This document shows positions 1 to 8,703 of a DNA stretch of 64,000 bases, piece after piece (within the stretch, counting starts at the first letter, position 1; each line of letters begins with the position of its first letter). The translations under genes and the position numbers were made by a program. Origin of the DNA: JBJXGV01 sp046160485 (GTDB lineage Bacteria; Orphanbacterota; Orphanbacteria; JBJXGV01); the NCBI GenBank assembly GCA_046160485.1, contig JBJXGV010000001.1, positions 1 through 64,000 on the forward strand, in the 5' to 3' direction. The notes beneath the pieces are model-generated. The model searched no databases, had not been told where the DNA came from, and was given only the letters and a program-made list of their open reading frames with translations.

Positions 1-1
1 C

Positions 2-619
2 GCGCTCGTCGCGGCCGGCGCGATCGGCTTCGCCGCGCTCGCCGCGTGGAGCGAAGTGCGCGCGTTCAACGAGGCGCGCAAGGCCGACGCGCATCTGCTC
101 GGCGCGAGCGTCGAAGTCGGATTCGAAGGCCGCCAGTTTCGTCCGCGCTGGGCGAACCTCGCGATCTTCACGAGCGCGCCGATCGCGGAGATCCTGCGCG
201 GCGCCGGCACCGCTTCGGTCGTCGAAGGCGCAAGCGCGGGCACAGCGCGCGCCGAACGCCGCGGCCCGCGCGAGTTCACGCTCCAAACGCAGTCCGCCGC
301 CGGCGCGACGGTCGTCGTGAGGCATTTCTACTATCCGGGCTGGCAAGCGCGGCTCGCCGCGAACGGCGCACCGCTGCCCACGGAGCCATCGCGAGGCGAC
401 GGGCTCATCGCCGTTCGCGTTCCCGCCGGCACGCACGAAATCACACTCCGCCTCGAGGCGAGCGCGCTCGAGAAAACGGGCGCGCTCGTCTCCGCACTCG
501 CGTCCATGCTCCTTGCCGTCCTGTTCGTTCGTGCGCCTAGCGCGATGGCGTCAACGGCCGCGGCACGATCGGCGGCGGTTCCGCGAGCGTCCTCGGATCC
601 TTCGCAATCTTCGCCATGA
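2..619 (+). CDS. C-terminal part of a YfhO-like membrane protein (5' end outside window)
   Basis: The reading frame is open from base 2, so the gene starts upstream of the window. A hydrophobic stretch opens it (AGAIGFAALAAW). It is followed by a soluble beta-rich region with HFYYPGWQARLAANG and VRVPAGTHEITLRLE, then a last membrane segment near base 490-530. The FYYPGW...G.H.I.L pattern is typical of the C-terminal domain of YfhO-like and 6-pyruvoyl-tetrahydropterin-synthase-related membrane proteins, often predicted to act in surface glycan assembly. The 3' end overlaps the convergent protease gene by about 80 bases. Family assignment is by pattern recognition on a fragment, so the function is uncertain. 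Confidence 0.55.
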   Translation, partial: ALVAAGAIGFAALAAWSEVRAFNEARKADAHLLGASVEVGFEGRQFRPRWANLAIFTSAPIAEILRGAGTASVVEGASAGTARAERRGPREFTLQTQSAAGATVVVRHFYYPGWQARLAANGAPLPTEPSRGDGLIAVRVPAGTHEITLRLEASALEKTGALVSALASMLLAVLFVRAPSAMASTAAARSAAVPRASSDPSQSSP

Positions 620-3600
620 GATCCTTGATCGCGTAGTCGAGCTGCACGTCGTTGCCGTTCGCGAGCCCATCCGGATTCAGGTCGAGCAACACATCCGGAT
701 CGACTCCGTGCCCCTCGATCTGCCACGATTTCCCCAGCGGATCCCAACCCGAGAACTCGGGCTGCGTCGTCATGCCGCCGTCGCGGAGCGTCTTGTCGCT
801 GCGGATTCCGACCCACCCGCCCCACGTGCGCGTCCCGATCACCGGGCCGAGTTTCCAGTCCTTGAAGCCTTGCGCGAACGTCTCGCAGTCGCTTCCGCCC
901 TGCCTGTTGATGAGGCACGCGAGATGTCCCGAGAAGCAGCGATCCGGCGACGTGTAGACCAGGCCGTGCCGAGACTTCCCGACGGAGAACGTCTTGCGAT
1001 CCAGATGCGTGAGAATCATCGTCGCGACGAACCCGCCGTGATTCCATCGGTCGTCGATGATGAAGCCGCGCTTGTGCCACTGCGGCGGATAATCGCGCGC
1101 GAACTGCGAGAGCCCGAAGCCGCCCATGTCGTAGAGATGCAGATAACCGATCGTACCGTTGCTGACGCTGTCGACGTACGCGCGGTTCTCGCGAATCCAC
1201 GACGCGTAGCGAATGCGCGTGTCGCCGCCGAGCGTCTTGACGACGATGCGCCGCGCGCCGTCGACTTTCGGCGCGTCGTTGATCGAGAGTTCGACTTCTT
1301 GCTCCGCGCGATTCGCGAGGCGCCGCAGGTAGTCCTCGCCCTTCGCGAGCGGCTTGCCGTCGATCGCGACGAGCCACATGCCGGGCGTCACGCGCAGATC
1401 GGCGCGCGCGAGCGGCGAACTCCACTCGGGATCCGGGTAATCGCCGCGATAGATCTTGCGAATGCGCCAGAAACCGCTCGCGGGATCGTAGTCGAGATCC
1501 GCGCCGAGGAGTCCCGTACCGACCGGCTTGCCGGTACGCATGTCGCCGCCCCAGCGGTACGCGTGCCCCACGTTGAGTTCGCCGAGCACCTCGCCGAGCA
1601 GATCGTTCAAGTCATCGCGCGTTGCGATGCGATCGGCAAGCGGGCCGTACTGATTCCATACGCCGGCCCAGTCGACGCCGTGCATCTTCGGGTCGTAGAA
1701 GAAATCGCGCTGCAGCCGCCACGCCTCGCGCAGCATCTGCTTCCATTCTTGGCGCGGGTCGACGCGCAGCGACCAACCCGAGAGTTCGACGCGCGAATCG
1801 TCGTCGTCATCCTTGTCGGGCGCCTTCGCCGCGCCGGCCTCCACGCGCGTGAACGCCTTCTCCGTCCGATAGACGAGCACCTCGCCGTCGCCCGACACAG
1901 CGTACGAGCGAACGCCCGACGCGAGCGTCGTGAGTTTCTCCTTCTTGATGTCGTAGGTCATGAGCTCGCTGCCGCCCTCGTCTTCGTCGTCGTCATCGCC
2001 GCCCGACGGCGGGCGCATCCCTTCGTTCTCCGACTCGAGCCAGTGGAGCTTGCCGTCGACCGCGCGAAGCGCCGAGAGATTGCCGGGCTCGACGGGAACC
2101 TCGACGATGCGGTCGGCGATTCCCGCGAAGTCGATCTTCACGGGCTCGGCGGGCTTGTCGTCCTTCGCGCTCTTGCCGGCGCGCTTTCCCTTTCCGTTGC
2201 GATCGCCATTCTTGTCGCCATCGTCTTCGTCGTCATCCTCCTCGTCGTTCGCGTCCTCGTCGGAATCGCCGAGCGCGGGGAACGGCAGCTTGCCGTCGGC
2301 CCCGAGCGCGATCACGTACGGGCGCGTCGCGTTGTCGACGATGAACCGCGACTCGTAGCGATCCAGATACGGATTCGTGTAACGGTCGGAGAGGATGTAG
2401 AGGAATTTCCCCTTCGCGTCCCACGACGGCGAGTACGAGTTGAACATCGCGTCGGTGATGTTGTGCACACCGCCCGTCTGGCGGTCCCAGACGCGAATCT
2501 GGCCGAAGTAGTTATCGAGCGTCGCGGTGTAAGCGAGGAAACGGCCGTCGGGCGACCAGGCGTACTCGGTAATTTCCCAGCGCGAGCTATCGACGACGGC
2601 GGTGCGCGCGGCGGCCACGTCGGTGACGAGCATCTGGAAGCGTTCGTTGCCCCAAGCCAAGCGCGTACCGTCGGGCGACCATGCCGGCGCGAAGTGCCAG
2701 CCCGGCGCGAGCGTACCGAGTTGGCGCGGCGGCGCGCTGTTGTCGGCGGAATGCAGCAGCAACTGCTCCTCGCCGTCGACTTCCGTCCACGCCGCGATCC
2801 ACTTTCCGTCCGGCGCGAATGCCGGCGTTTTCGTGCGTGAGATGCTGCTCTCGGTGACGCGGCGGATGAGTCCCTTCTTCTTCGTGCGCGCCACGAAAAC
2901 GTCGCCGCGCGTTTCGATCGCGATCCGTTCGCCGTCCTTCGAGAGCGACCAAGACCCGATGCCGCGCATCGGATCGACGAACTTCTCGCGCGTCTGCAGG
3001 CGATCGCTCGGCAAGCGAATCGCGACCTGCTCGTTGCGCCCGCTCGCCAGGTCGTACGCCCAAACATCCATTGCGTGCTGGTAGACGATTTTTCCGCCGC
3101 CGAGTGCGGGCCAGCGCACGTCGAAATCCTCGAATGTCGTGTGGCGCTTCACGTCGCTGCCGTCGGGCTTCATCGACGCGAGGTTCGGCCGGCCCCAACG
3201 GTCGGTCACGAAGTAGATGCGGCCGTCGTCGGCCCACATCGGGAACGCGTCCTTGCCGTCGTACTGCGTCACCTCGGTGAACGCGAGCGGCTCGAGAGTG
3301 CCGACATAGATCTGCTCCGCTTCGCCGCCCTTGTAGCGCTTCCACGCATGAAACTCGAGGCCGATCATCTGATACGCGACGCGGGCGCCGCGCGGCTCCA
3401 TGCTGATCCACGCCGCCGGTTCGAGCGGAAGCATCTCCGCGAGGCTTTCGGTGGGGCGCTGCGTGAAGATGCGAAAATCTCCGTGCGCGTGGTCGCGCCG
3501 GCTGCGGAAGATCACCTTGCCGTCGGCCGTCCAACCGAGCGCGATGTCCTGCGCGGGATGATACGTGAGCCGCTCGGGCTCGCCGCCCTCCGCCGACATC

Positions 3601-3911
3601 ACGTAGACGTCGTCGTTGCCGTCATACTGCGCGGTGAAAGCGATCCACTTGCCGTCGGGCGAGACGCGCGCGAAACGTTCGTCGCCCTCGTGCGCGGTGA
3701 GGCGCATCGCGGTGCCGCCGCCGGCCGGCACGCGCCAGAGATCACCCTCCGACGAAAAGACGATGATGCCGCCGCCAATCGAAGGGTAGCGATAGAAACC
3801 GGGCGCGGGAGCCGACGCGGCGTCCTGCGCGGCTGCGCGCGGGCACGCGGCGAGAACGAGGAGCGTCGCGATCAACGCGAGAGATGGAAGAGGTCGGGTC
3901 CGTCGGGTCAT
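537..3911 (-). CDS. Tricorn-like S41 protease with beta-propeller domains, exported (probable lipoprotein)
   Basis: 1124 residues, the usual size of bacterial tricorn homologues. The N-terminus is a signal peptide with a lipobox-like LVLAAC, so it is probably an exported lipoprotein. PD40/TolB-like propeller repeats follow (SPDGKWIAFT, SPDGTRLAWG, SPDGRFLAYT), then a PDZ-like stretch and the C-terminal S41 peptidase core. Family landmarks are NVGHAYRWGG (His region), QGGSDCETFAQGF (nucleophile Ser-Asp), GTRTWGGWVG and IEGHGVDPD (Glu region). The start at 3911 is preceded by a GAGAGGAA ribosome site. Three acidic tracts rich in Asp/Glu interrupt the propellers. It is last in the molybdenum hydroxylase operon, and its 5' end overlaps the previous frame by 170 bases. 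The family degrades peptides; the specific substrate is unknown. Confidence 0.9.
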   Translation of the reverse strand: MTRRTRPLPSLALIATLLVLAACPRAAAQDAASAPAPGFYRYPSIGGGIIVFSSEGDLWRVPAGGGTAMRLTAHEGDERFARVSPDGKWIAFTAQYDGNDDVYVMSAEGGEPERLTYHPAQDIALGWTADGKVIFRSRRDHAHGDFRIFTQRPTESLAEMLPLEPAAWISMEPRGARVAYQMIGLEFHAWKRYKGGEAEQIYVGTLEPLAFTEVTQYDGKDAFPMWADDGRIYFVTDRWGRPNLASMKPDGSDVKRHTTFEDFDVRWPALGGGKIVYQHAMDVWAYDLASGRNEQVAIRLPSDRLQTREKFVDPMRGIGSWSLSKDGERIAIETRGDVFVARTKKKGLIRRVTESSISRTKTPAFAPDGKWIAAWTEVDGEEQLLLHSADNSAPPRQLGTLAPGWHFAPAWSPDGTRLAWGNERFQMLVTDVAAARTAVVDSSRWEITEYAWSPDGRFLAYTATLDNYFGQIRVWDRQTGGVHNITDAMFNSYSPSWDAKGKFLYILSDRYTNPYLDRYESRFIVDNATRPYVIALGADGKLPFPALGDSDEDANDEEDDDEDDGDKNGDRNGKGKRAGKSAKDDKPAEPVKIDFAGIADRIVEVPVEPGNLSALRAVDGKLHWLESENEGMRPPSGGDDDDEDEGGSELMTYDIKKEKLTTLASGVRSYAVSGDGEVLVYRTEKAFTRVEAGAAKAPDKDDDDDSRVELSGWSLRVDPRQEWKQMLREAWRLQRDFFYDPKMHGVDWAGVWNQYGPLADRIATRDDLNDLLGEVLGELNVGHAYRWGGDMRTGKPVGTGLLGADLDYDPASGFWRIRKIYRGDYPDPEWSSPLARADLRVTPGMWLVAIDGKPLAKGEDYLRRLANRAEQEVELSINDAPKVDGARRIVVKTLGGDTRIRYASWIRENRAYVDSVSNGTIGYLHLYDMGGFGLSQFARDYPPQWHKRGFIIDDRWNHGGFVATMILTHLDRKTFSVGKSRHGLVYTSPDRCFSGHLACLINRQGGSDCETFAQGFKDWKLGPVIGTRTWGGWVGIRSDKTLRDGGMTTQPEFSGWDPLGKSWQIEGHGVDPDVLLDLNPDGLANGNDVQLDYAIKDLMAKIAKDPRTLAEPPPIVPRPLTPSR

Positions 3912-4584
3912 CGGGGTTCCTCTCGAGTGCGGTTTGGGTGCGGGTTCGCGAGCGCGCAGGAGTGAGCGCTCGCGCGTCAGAAAAGGGAATCCTCGCGCGC
4001 GACGGGAGATCGCGCGGGTGGTCGAAGTCGTCGAGTACAGCTGGGTCGTCGACGTCGAACTCGATGCGGTCGCGCGCGTGCGCGCGCACGACGGCGCGCG
4101 CTCCGATGTCGAGCGGCGCGGCGGCGAGTTCGCCGAAGAGCGCGCGCGAGAAGATGACGGGATGGCCGCGGCGGCCTCGATAACACGGAACGACGATCGG
4201 AGCGCGCGTGCGCGCGAACTCGGCGATGAGCGCGCCGATCGTCGCGGCGGAAACATGCGGGCAATCGACCGGCGCGACGAGAAGCGCGTCCGCGCCGCGG
4301 CCGAGCGGGTCGGTGGCGATCGCGTCGAGACACGCGTGAATCGACGAGAGCATTCCGCGTTCGGGCGCGGGATTGACGACGAGCGTTGCCCCGCGCGCCG
4401 CGACGATCGCCGCGACGGCGTGGGCGTCGGGACGCGTGACGACGTAGCTCGGCGATACGTCCGCGCCACTCAACGATTCGAGGATAAGATCGAGAAGCGC
4501 GCGGCCGTCGATCGTCACGAGCGCCTTCGGGGCGCCCATGCGCTTCCCTGCTCCCGCCGCGAGAACGCACGCCGCGATCGTCAT
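3742..4584 (-). CDS. MobA/MocA-like nucleotidyltransferase with read-through C-terminus
   Basis: The N-terminal 195 residues are a complete MobA-like NTP transferase. They carry the nucleotide-binding signature LAAGAGKRMGAPKAL, a metal-site VAPVDCPHV and GRRGHPVIF. The family adds CMP or GMP to molybdopterin. Its place directly behind three subunits of a molybdenum hydroxylase, an enzyme class using the cytosine dinucleotide cofactor, suggests a MocA-type cytidylyltransferase role; this is inferred. The normal end of the fold is near VLDDFDHPRDL. The frame instead runs on for about 80 Arg/Ser-rich residues and stops inside the downstream protease gene. A neighbouring frame has a stop at 3977-3979, so a one-base indel is possible. 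Seven bases separate it from the FAD subunit gene. Confidence 0.8.
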   Translation of the reverse strand: MTIAACVLAAGAGKRMGAPKALVTIDGRALLDLILESLSGADVSPSYVVTRPDAHAVAAIVAARGATLVVNPAPERGMLSSIHACLDAIATDPLGRGADALLVAPVDCPHVSAATIGALIAEFARTRAPIVVPCYRGRRGHPVIFSRALFGELAAAPLDIGARAVVRAHARDRIEFDVDDPAVLDDFDHPRDLPSRARIPFSDARALTPARSRTRTQTALERNPDDPTDPTSSISRVDRDAPRSRRVPARSRAGRRVGSRARFLSLPFDWRRHHRLFVGG

Positions 4585-4591
4585 GCGGCGC

Positions 4592-5629
4592 TCATGAAAC
4601 GCTCAAGAGCGAGTGGCGAACAAGCCGCTCGCGCGCGACACGCGAATCGTCGCCGCGAATCTCGCGGAGCGCATGAGCCACGAGATCGCGCGCCATTCGT
4701 TTGCGCCAGCCCAATACGAAGTCGGTGTTGTCCATCGGCTTCGCGATCTGCGCAGCGAGGCCCGCCGCCTCGCGGATCGCGTCGTCGTCGAGGCGATTGC
4801 CGGCGAGGAATTCCGACGCCGCCGGTGCGAGAAGCGGGCGCGAGGCCACCGAGCCGAGAACGATGCGCGACTCGAGTACGACGCCGTTCTCGACGCGTGC
4901 CGCGACCGCGGCCGAAAGCACCGGGAAGTCGAACGCCCCGCGGCGCCGCAGCTTCCAATACGCGCTGCGCCAACCGGCAAGTAGCGGCGCCTTCACGTCC
5001 GCGACAATCTCGTTCGGACGCCGCGTCAGATAGTGGATGCCGTCGTTCTGGTAGAGGTCGGCAAGCGCGACGTCGCGCTCGCCCCCGCGCGACACGAGCC
5101 GCACGCGCGCGCCGAGCGCCATGAGCGCGGGCGCCCCGTCAGTCGACGACACCGCGAGGCACCGCGGGCTTCCCGTCGCGACCCAGCAAATCTCGCCGTC
5201 CTTCTTCATGCAGAAGTCGATCGCCTTGCGCCACTCGTAGTTTTGATCGTAGTAGTTGCAGCGCGTGTCGAGGCAAAGATTGCCGCCGATCGTGCCCATG
5301 TTGCGCAGGTGGGGCGTGGCGATCTGCGCGGCGGCCTGCCAGAGCGCCGCGGTGCTGACGCGCGCGCGCGCGTCGCGAACGATCTCGGTGAGCGTCGTGC
5401 ACGCGCCGATTGCAAGCCCGCCGCCGTCGACCCAGCGAATCCCGCGAAGTTCCGCGACGCCGCGAAGCGCGATCACGGCACGCGGCGTTTGCTGGCGCCG
5501 CTTCATGTTCGGCAAGAGATCGGTGCCGCCGGCAAGAAGCGATGCGTCGGGCCCCTCGCCGTCGAGAATACGCGCCGCCTCGTCGAGCGTGCGCGGCGCG
5601 TGATACGCGAAGAGCGGCAAGCGCATCAT
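4592..5629 (-). CDS. Molybdenum hydroxylase FAD-binding subunit (HcrB/CoxM type) with extra Cys loop
   Basis: 345 residues, a member of the FAD-binding subunit family of molybdopterin dehydrogenases. FAD loops are seen as LLAGGTDLLPNMK and the TIGGN motif (MGTIGGNLC). Between these domains lies an insert with four spaced cysteines (DTRCNYY, DFCMKK, EICW, SPRCLA). This is the pattern of 4-hydroxybenzoyl-CoA reductase beta subunits, where it binds an additional [4Fe-4S] cluster. The start ATG at 5629 overlaps the stop of the large subunit as ATGA, indicating translational coupling. The subunit should pass electrons between FAD and the 2Fe-2S subunit. The substrate could be an aromatic acyl-CoA or a purine-like compound and cannot be fixed from sequence. 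Confidence 0.88.
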   Translation of the reverse strand: MMRLPLFAYHAPRTLDEAARILDGEGPDASLLAGGTDLLPNMKRRQQTPRAVIALRGVAELRGIRWVDGGGLAIGACTTLTEIVRDARARVSTAALWQAAAQIATPHLRNMGTIGGNLCLDTRCNYYDQNYEWRKAIDFCMKKDGEICWVATGSPRCLAVSSTDGAPALMALGARVRLVSRGGERDVALADLYQNDGIHYLTRRPNEIVADVKAPLLAGWRSAYWKLRRRGAFDFPVLSAAVAARVENGVVLESRIVLGSVASRPLLAPAASEFLAGNRLDDDAIREAAGLAAQIAKPMDNTDFVLGWRKRMARDLVAHALREIRGDDSRVARERLVRHSLLSVS

Positions 5630-8124
5630 GTGTGGATCACCTTCTTCTTCGGCCCCGACGCCGCGCGCGCAGGCTCGTTCGTCGCGCGCCCGTCGCCGCC
5701 TTCCCACGGCGGCGGCACGCGCAGCGCCTCGGGCCACGCGATCTCGGGAAAACGCCCCGGTCCGAACCGCGCCGCGCGCCGGGCGCGTTTCTCGTCGAGA
5801 GCCTTCATGATTTTCTCGGGCGTGATCGGCACCTCATCGATGCGCACGCCGACCGCGTCGTACACTGCGTTCGCGACCGCGGGCATGATCGGCAGGAGCG
5901 GTCCCTGCCCGACCTCCTTCGCGCCGAACGGCCCGCGCGGATCGGGGTCCTCGACGATGTCGGTGAAGACCTCGGGCATGTCGAGCGACGTCGGACTCTT
6001 GTATTCGAGGATCGACGGGAACTTGTGCACGAGCGCGTTCGAGAGCTTCGCGGGGAGGCGGCGAAAGACCTGCTCTTCCATGAGCGCCTCGCCGAGCCCC
6101 ATGTAGACGCTCCCCTCGACCTGCCCGCGCACGAGCGTGGGATTGAGCGAACGCCCGATGTCGTGCGCGATCCACACTCGCGGCACCGTGATCCATCCCG
6201 TCGACGGATCGACATCCACTTCGACGACAGCGGCGGAATAGGAATACGTCGGCGACGGACCGACGCCGCCGCCTTTGAAGCGTGCGGCCGACGCGGGCGG
6301 CGTGTACGAGCCGACCGTGCCGATCGTGCCGAAGAGCGCCTCCGCGAGACACACGGCTTCGCGAAACGTGACGCCCTTCTCGGGATCCTCGGCGTCGAAA
6401 ACGCGGCGCTCGGCGAAGACGAGGCGCCCCTTCGGCACCTCGATGTGCGGCGCGACCGCGGAGGCGAGAAACTCTCGCGCGCGCTCCGCCGCCTGAATCG
6501 CCGCGTTGCCCATCATGAGCGTGACGCGGCTCGAGTACGAGCCGAGGTCGACCGGCGTCAGATCGGTGTCGCCTGTCACCGCGCGAATGTCGAACGGGTC
6601 GATGCCGAGCACCTCGGCGATGCACGCGACGAGAACGTCGTCGGAGCCCTGGCCGATCTCGGTTGCGCCGCAGAACGCGGTGACGCCGCCGCCGCGGTCG
6701 AGCTGAAGCTGCACGCCGGAGTGCGGCATCGCGTTCCAGTAGATCGGAAGCCCCGCGCCCGACAGATACGACGAACACGCGATGCCGACGCCGCGCCCCT
6801 CCGGCAGCCGCCGAAACTTCTCCTTCCAACCGGAGCGCGCAACGACGCGGCGCACGCACTCCGACAAGCCGATCGTTCCGATGCGCAGGTAGTTCGCCGT
6901 CACCGCGTTCGGTTTCTCGGCGATGCGAAGGCGCAACTCCGCGGGATCGATCGCGAGCTTCTCGGCGATCTTGTCGAGCTGAACCTCTTGCCCGAATCGC
7001 GGCTGCGGCGTGCCGTGCCCGCGCTTCGGCCCGCACGGCGGCTTATTCGTGAAGACGCGGCAGCCCTCGAAGTGATAACGCGGCACGTGGTACGTCACCG
7101 TTTGCAGCGCGCCCGTGTAGAACGTGCTCGCGACGCCGTACGATCCGTACGCGCCGCCGTCGATCAACGTGCGCAGCTTCATCGCGGTGATCGAACCGTC
7201 CTTCTTCACGCCCGTTTTGATCGACATGAGCACAGGGTGCCGCCCGCGGTGGCAGTAGAAAACCTCTTCGCGCGTCAGGCAGATCTTCACGGGGCGCCCG
7301 AGCAAGAGCGCCGCCTTCGAGACGACGATCTCGTGATTGAACGGATCGCTCTTGCCGCCGAAGCCGCCGCCGTTCGGCGTGGCGATGACGCGAATGTGCG
7401 CGGCGGGCATCGAAAGCGTTTTCGCCAGAGCGCGATGCAAGTAGTGCGGCGTCTGCGTGCTCGACCAGATGCAGAGCTTGCCGTCGGGATCGACCGCCGC
7501 GACCGACGCGTGCTGCTCGATCGGTAGGTGCGTGTTCCCCTCGTAGAAGAACGTGTCGTCGAAGATCTCGTCCGCCTCCGCGAAGCCGGCCTCGACATCG
7601 CCGAACGCGAGCGCGACACGTTTGTGCACGTTGCCATCGTCGCCGTAGTCGTGAATGCGCGGCTCGGGCGTCGCGAGACTCTCTTCGGGATCGCCGATCG
7701 TCGTGAGCAACTCGTATTCGACGTCGATGAGGTCGAGCGCTTCGAACGCGATCAGCTCGTCGCGCGCGATGATCGCCGCGACCGGATCGCCGACGAAGCG
7801 CACGCGATCGACGCAGAGCGCCGTTTCGTCCTGGCTCACGGGAAGAATGCCGTATGGAATCGGGAGGTCGCCGCCGGTGAGGACGAGATGAACACCGGCC
7901 CGCGCGAGCGCGCGCGACGCGTCGATGCGCACGATGCGCGCGTGCGGGTGCGGCGAGCGAAGCAGCTTGCAGTGGAGCATGCGCGGGAGCGCAATGTCGT
8001 CGGCGAATCGCGTCTGCCCCGTGACCTTCGCGCGAGCGTCGACGCGGCGCCGAGGAACGCCGATGATGCGCAGCGGCCGTCCGTTGCTCTCGCCCGGGTC
8101 GCTGCCGCTCTGCGTGTCGCTCAC
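5626..8124 (-). CDS. Molybdenum hydroxylase large (molybdopterin-binding) subunit, HcrA/XdhA type
   Basis: 832 residues from a GTG start at 8124 that overlaps the small-subunit stop as GTGA. Features of the xanthine dehydrogenase family are present: an N-terminal a/b-hammerhead domain (VTGQTRFADDI), molybdopterin-binding GGGFGGKSD, CGPKRGHGTPQPRF, and a C-terminal GAKEVGQGP with the catalytic Glu. The GPKRGHGTPQPRF signature and the neighbouring beta subunit with the Fe-S insert point to the 4-hydroxybenzoyl-CoA reductase branch rather than CO dehydrogenase, which has a selenocysteine/Cys loop not seen here. It is predicted to hydroxylate or reductively dehydroxylate an aromatic substrate. 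The substrate is undetermined. Confidence 0.9.
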   Translation of the reverse strand: MSDTQSGSDPGESNGRPLRIIGVPRRRVDARAKVTGQTRFADDIALPRMLHCKLLRSPHPHARIVRIDASRALARAGVHLVLTGGDLPIPYGILPVSQDETALCVDRVRFVGDPVAAIIARDELIAFEALDLIDVEYELLTTIGDPEESLATPEPRIHDYGDDGNVHKRVALAFGDVEAGFAEADEIFDDTFFYEGNTHLPIEQHASVAAVDPDGKLCIWSSTQTPHYLHRALAKTLSMPAAHIRVIATPNGGGFGGKSDPFNHEIVVSKAALLLGRPVKICLTREEVFYCHRGRHPVLMSIKTGVKKDGSITAMKLRTLIDGGAYGSYGVASTFYTGALQTVTYHVPRYHFEGCRVFTNKPPCGPKRGHGTPQPRFGQEVQLDKIAEKLAIDPAELRLRIAEKPNAVTANYLRIGTIGLSECVRRVVARSGWKEKFRRLPEGRGVGIACSSYLSGAGLPIYWNAMPHSGVQLQLDRGGGVTAFCGATEIGQGSDDVLVACIAEVLGIDPFDIRAVTGDTDLTPVDLGSYSSRVTLMMGNAAIQAAERAREFLASAVAPHIEVPKGRLVFAERRVFDAEDPEKGVTFREAVCLAEALFGTIGTVGSYTPPASAARFKGGGVGPSPTYSYSAAVVEVDVDPSTGWITVPRVWIAHDIGRSLNPTLVRGQVEGSVYMGLGEALMEEQVFRRLPAKLSNALVHKFPSILEYKSPTSLDMPEVFTDIVEDPDPRGPFGAKEVGQGPLLPIMPAVANAVYDAVGVRIDEVPITPEKIMKALDEKRARRAARFGPGRFPEIAWPEALRVPPPWEGGDGRATNEPARAASGPKKKVIHT

Positions 8125-8630
8125 TTCTCGCCGCCTTCGCTCATGCGCACGACCGCCGCTTCCACCGCTTCGAAGATCTGCAGGTAACCGGTACAGCGGC
8201 AGAGCACGCCGGAGAGCGCTTCGCGGATCTCGTCGCGAGTCGGATGCGGATTGCCGTCGAGAAGCGCCTTCGCCGTGACGAGAATCCCCGGCGTGCAATA
8301 ACCGCACTGCGTCGCGCCGAGATCGGCGAACGTCTCCTGCAGAGGATGCAGGCGCGCGTCCGTCGCCATCCCCTCGACGGTCAGCACCTCGCGCCCGTCG
8401 CACTCGAGGGCGAGCACGAGGCACGACAGAACCGGCTCGCCGTCGAGAAGCACCGCGCACGCGCCGCACTCGCCGAGCTCGCAGCCGTGCTTCGTTCCGG
8501 TCAGCGCGAGATCCTCTCGCAGCACCTCGAGGAGCGTCTTGTACGGCGCGAAGTTCGCTTCGACCGCTTCGCCGTTGACGCGAAGCGCGATACGCGCGGA
8601 CTTCCTCGATTCGATGGGGATTTCGTTCAC
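8121..8630 (-). CDS. Molybdenum hydroxylase small [2Fe-2S] subunit
   Basis: 169 residues, first gene of the operon. It has the plant-type ferredoxin cluster CELGECGACAVLLDG...C and the second four-Cys cluster CGYCTPG...CRCTGY typical of CoxS/HcrC/XdhC small subunits. It carries electrons from the molybdenum centre to the FAD subunit. The start is a GTG at 8630 with a clear GAGGAGA ribosome site at about 8634-8640. A sigma-70-type promoter candidate lies just upstream, overlapping the end of the preceding gene. The stop codon overlaps the large-subunit GTG. Confidence 0.93.
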   Translation of the reverse strand: MNEIPIESRKSARIALRVNGEAVEANFAPYKTLLEVLREDLALTGTKHGCELGECGACAVLLDGEPVLSCLVLALECDGREVLTVEGMATDARLHPLQETFADLGATQCGYCTPGILVTAKALLDGNPHPTRDEIREALSGVLCRCTGYLQIFEAVEAAVVRMSEGGEK

Positions 8631-8674
8631 GATTCTCCTCGTGTCGTTACGGCCGCGCGTGGAGCGGGAGGCCG

Positions 8675-8703
8675 ATGCTATCCGGAGTGCGGCGCGATTT
8701 CAA
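8675..8703 (-). promoter_or_regulatory. Sigma-70-like promoter for the molybdenum hydroxylase operon
   Basis: On the minus strand, TTGAAA (8698-8703) is separated by 17 bases from TAGCAT (8675-8680). Transcription would start near 8668, about 38 bases before the small-subunit GTG. The -35 box sits on the stop codon of the upstream SGNH gene, so the operon may also receive read-through. Match by eye only. Confidence 0.5.

Noticed and set aside
513..2840. Antisense open frame of 775 codons opposite the tricorn-like protease
   Set aside because: No recognisable motif, biased composition, and the opposite strand carries a clear protease.
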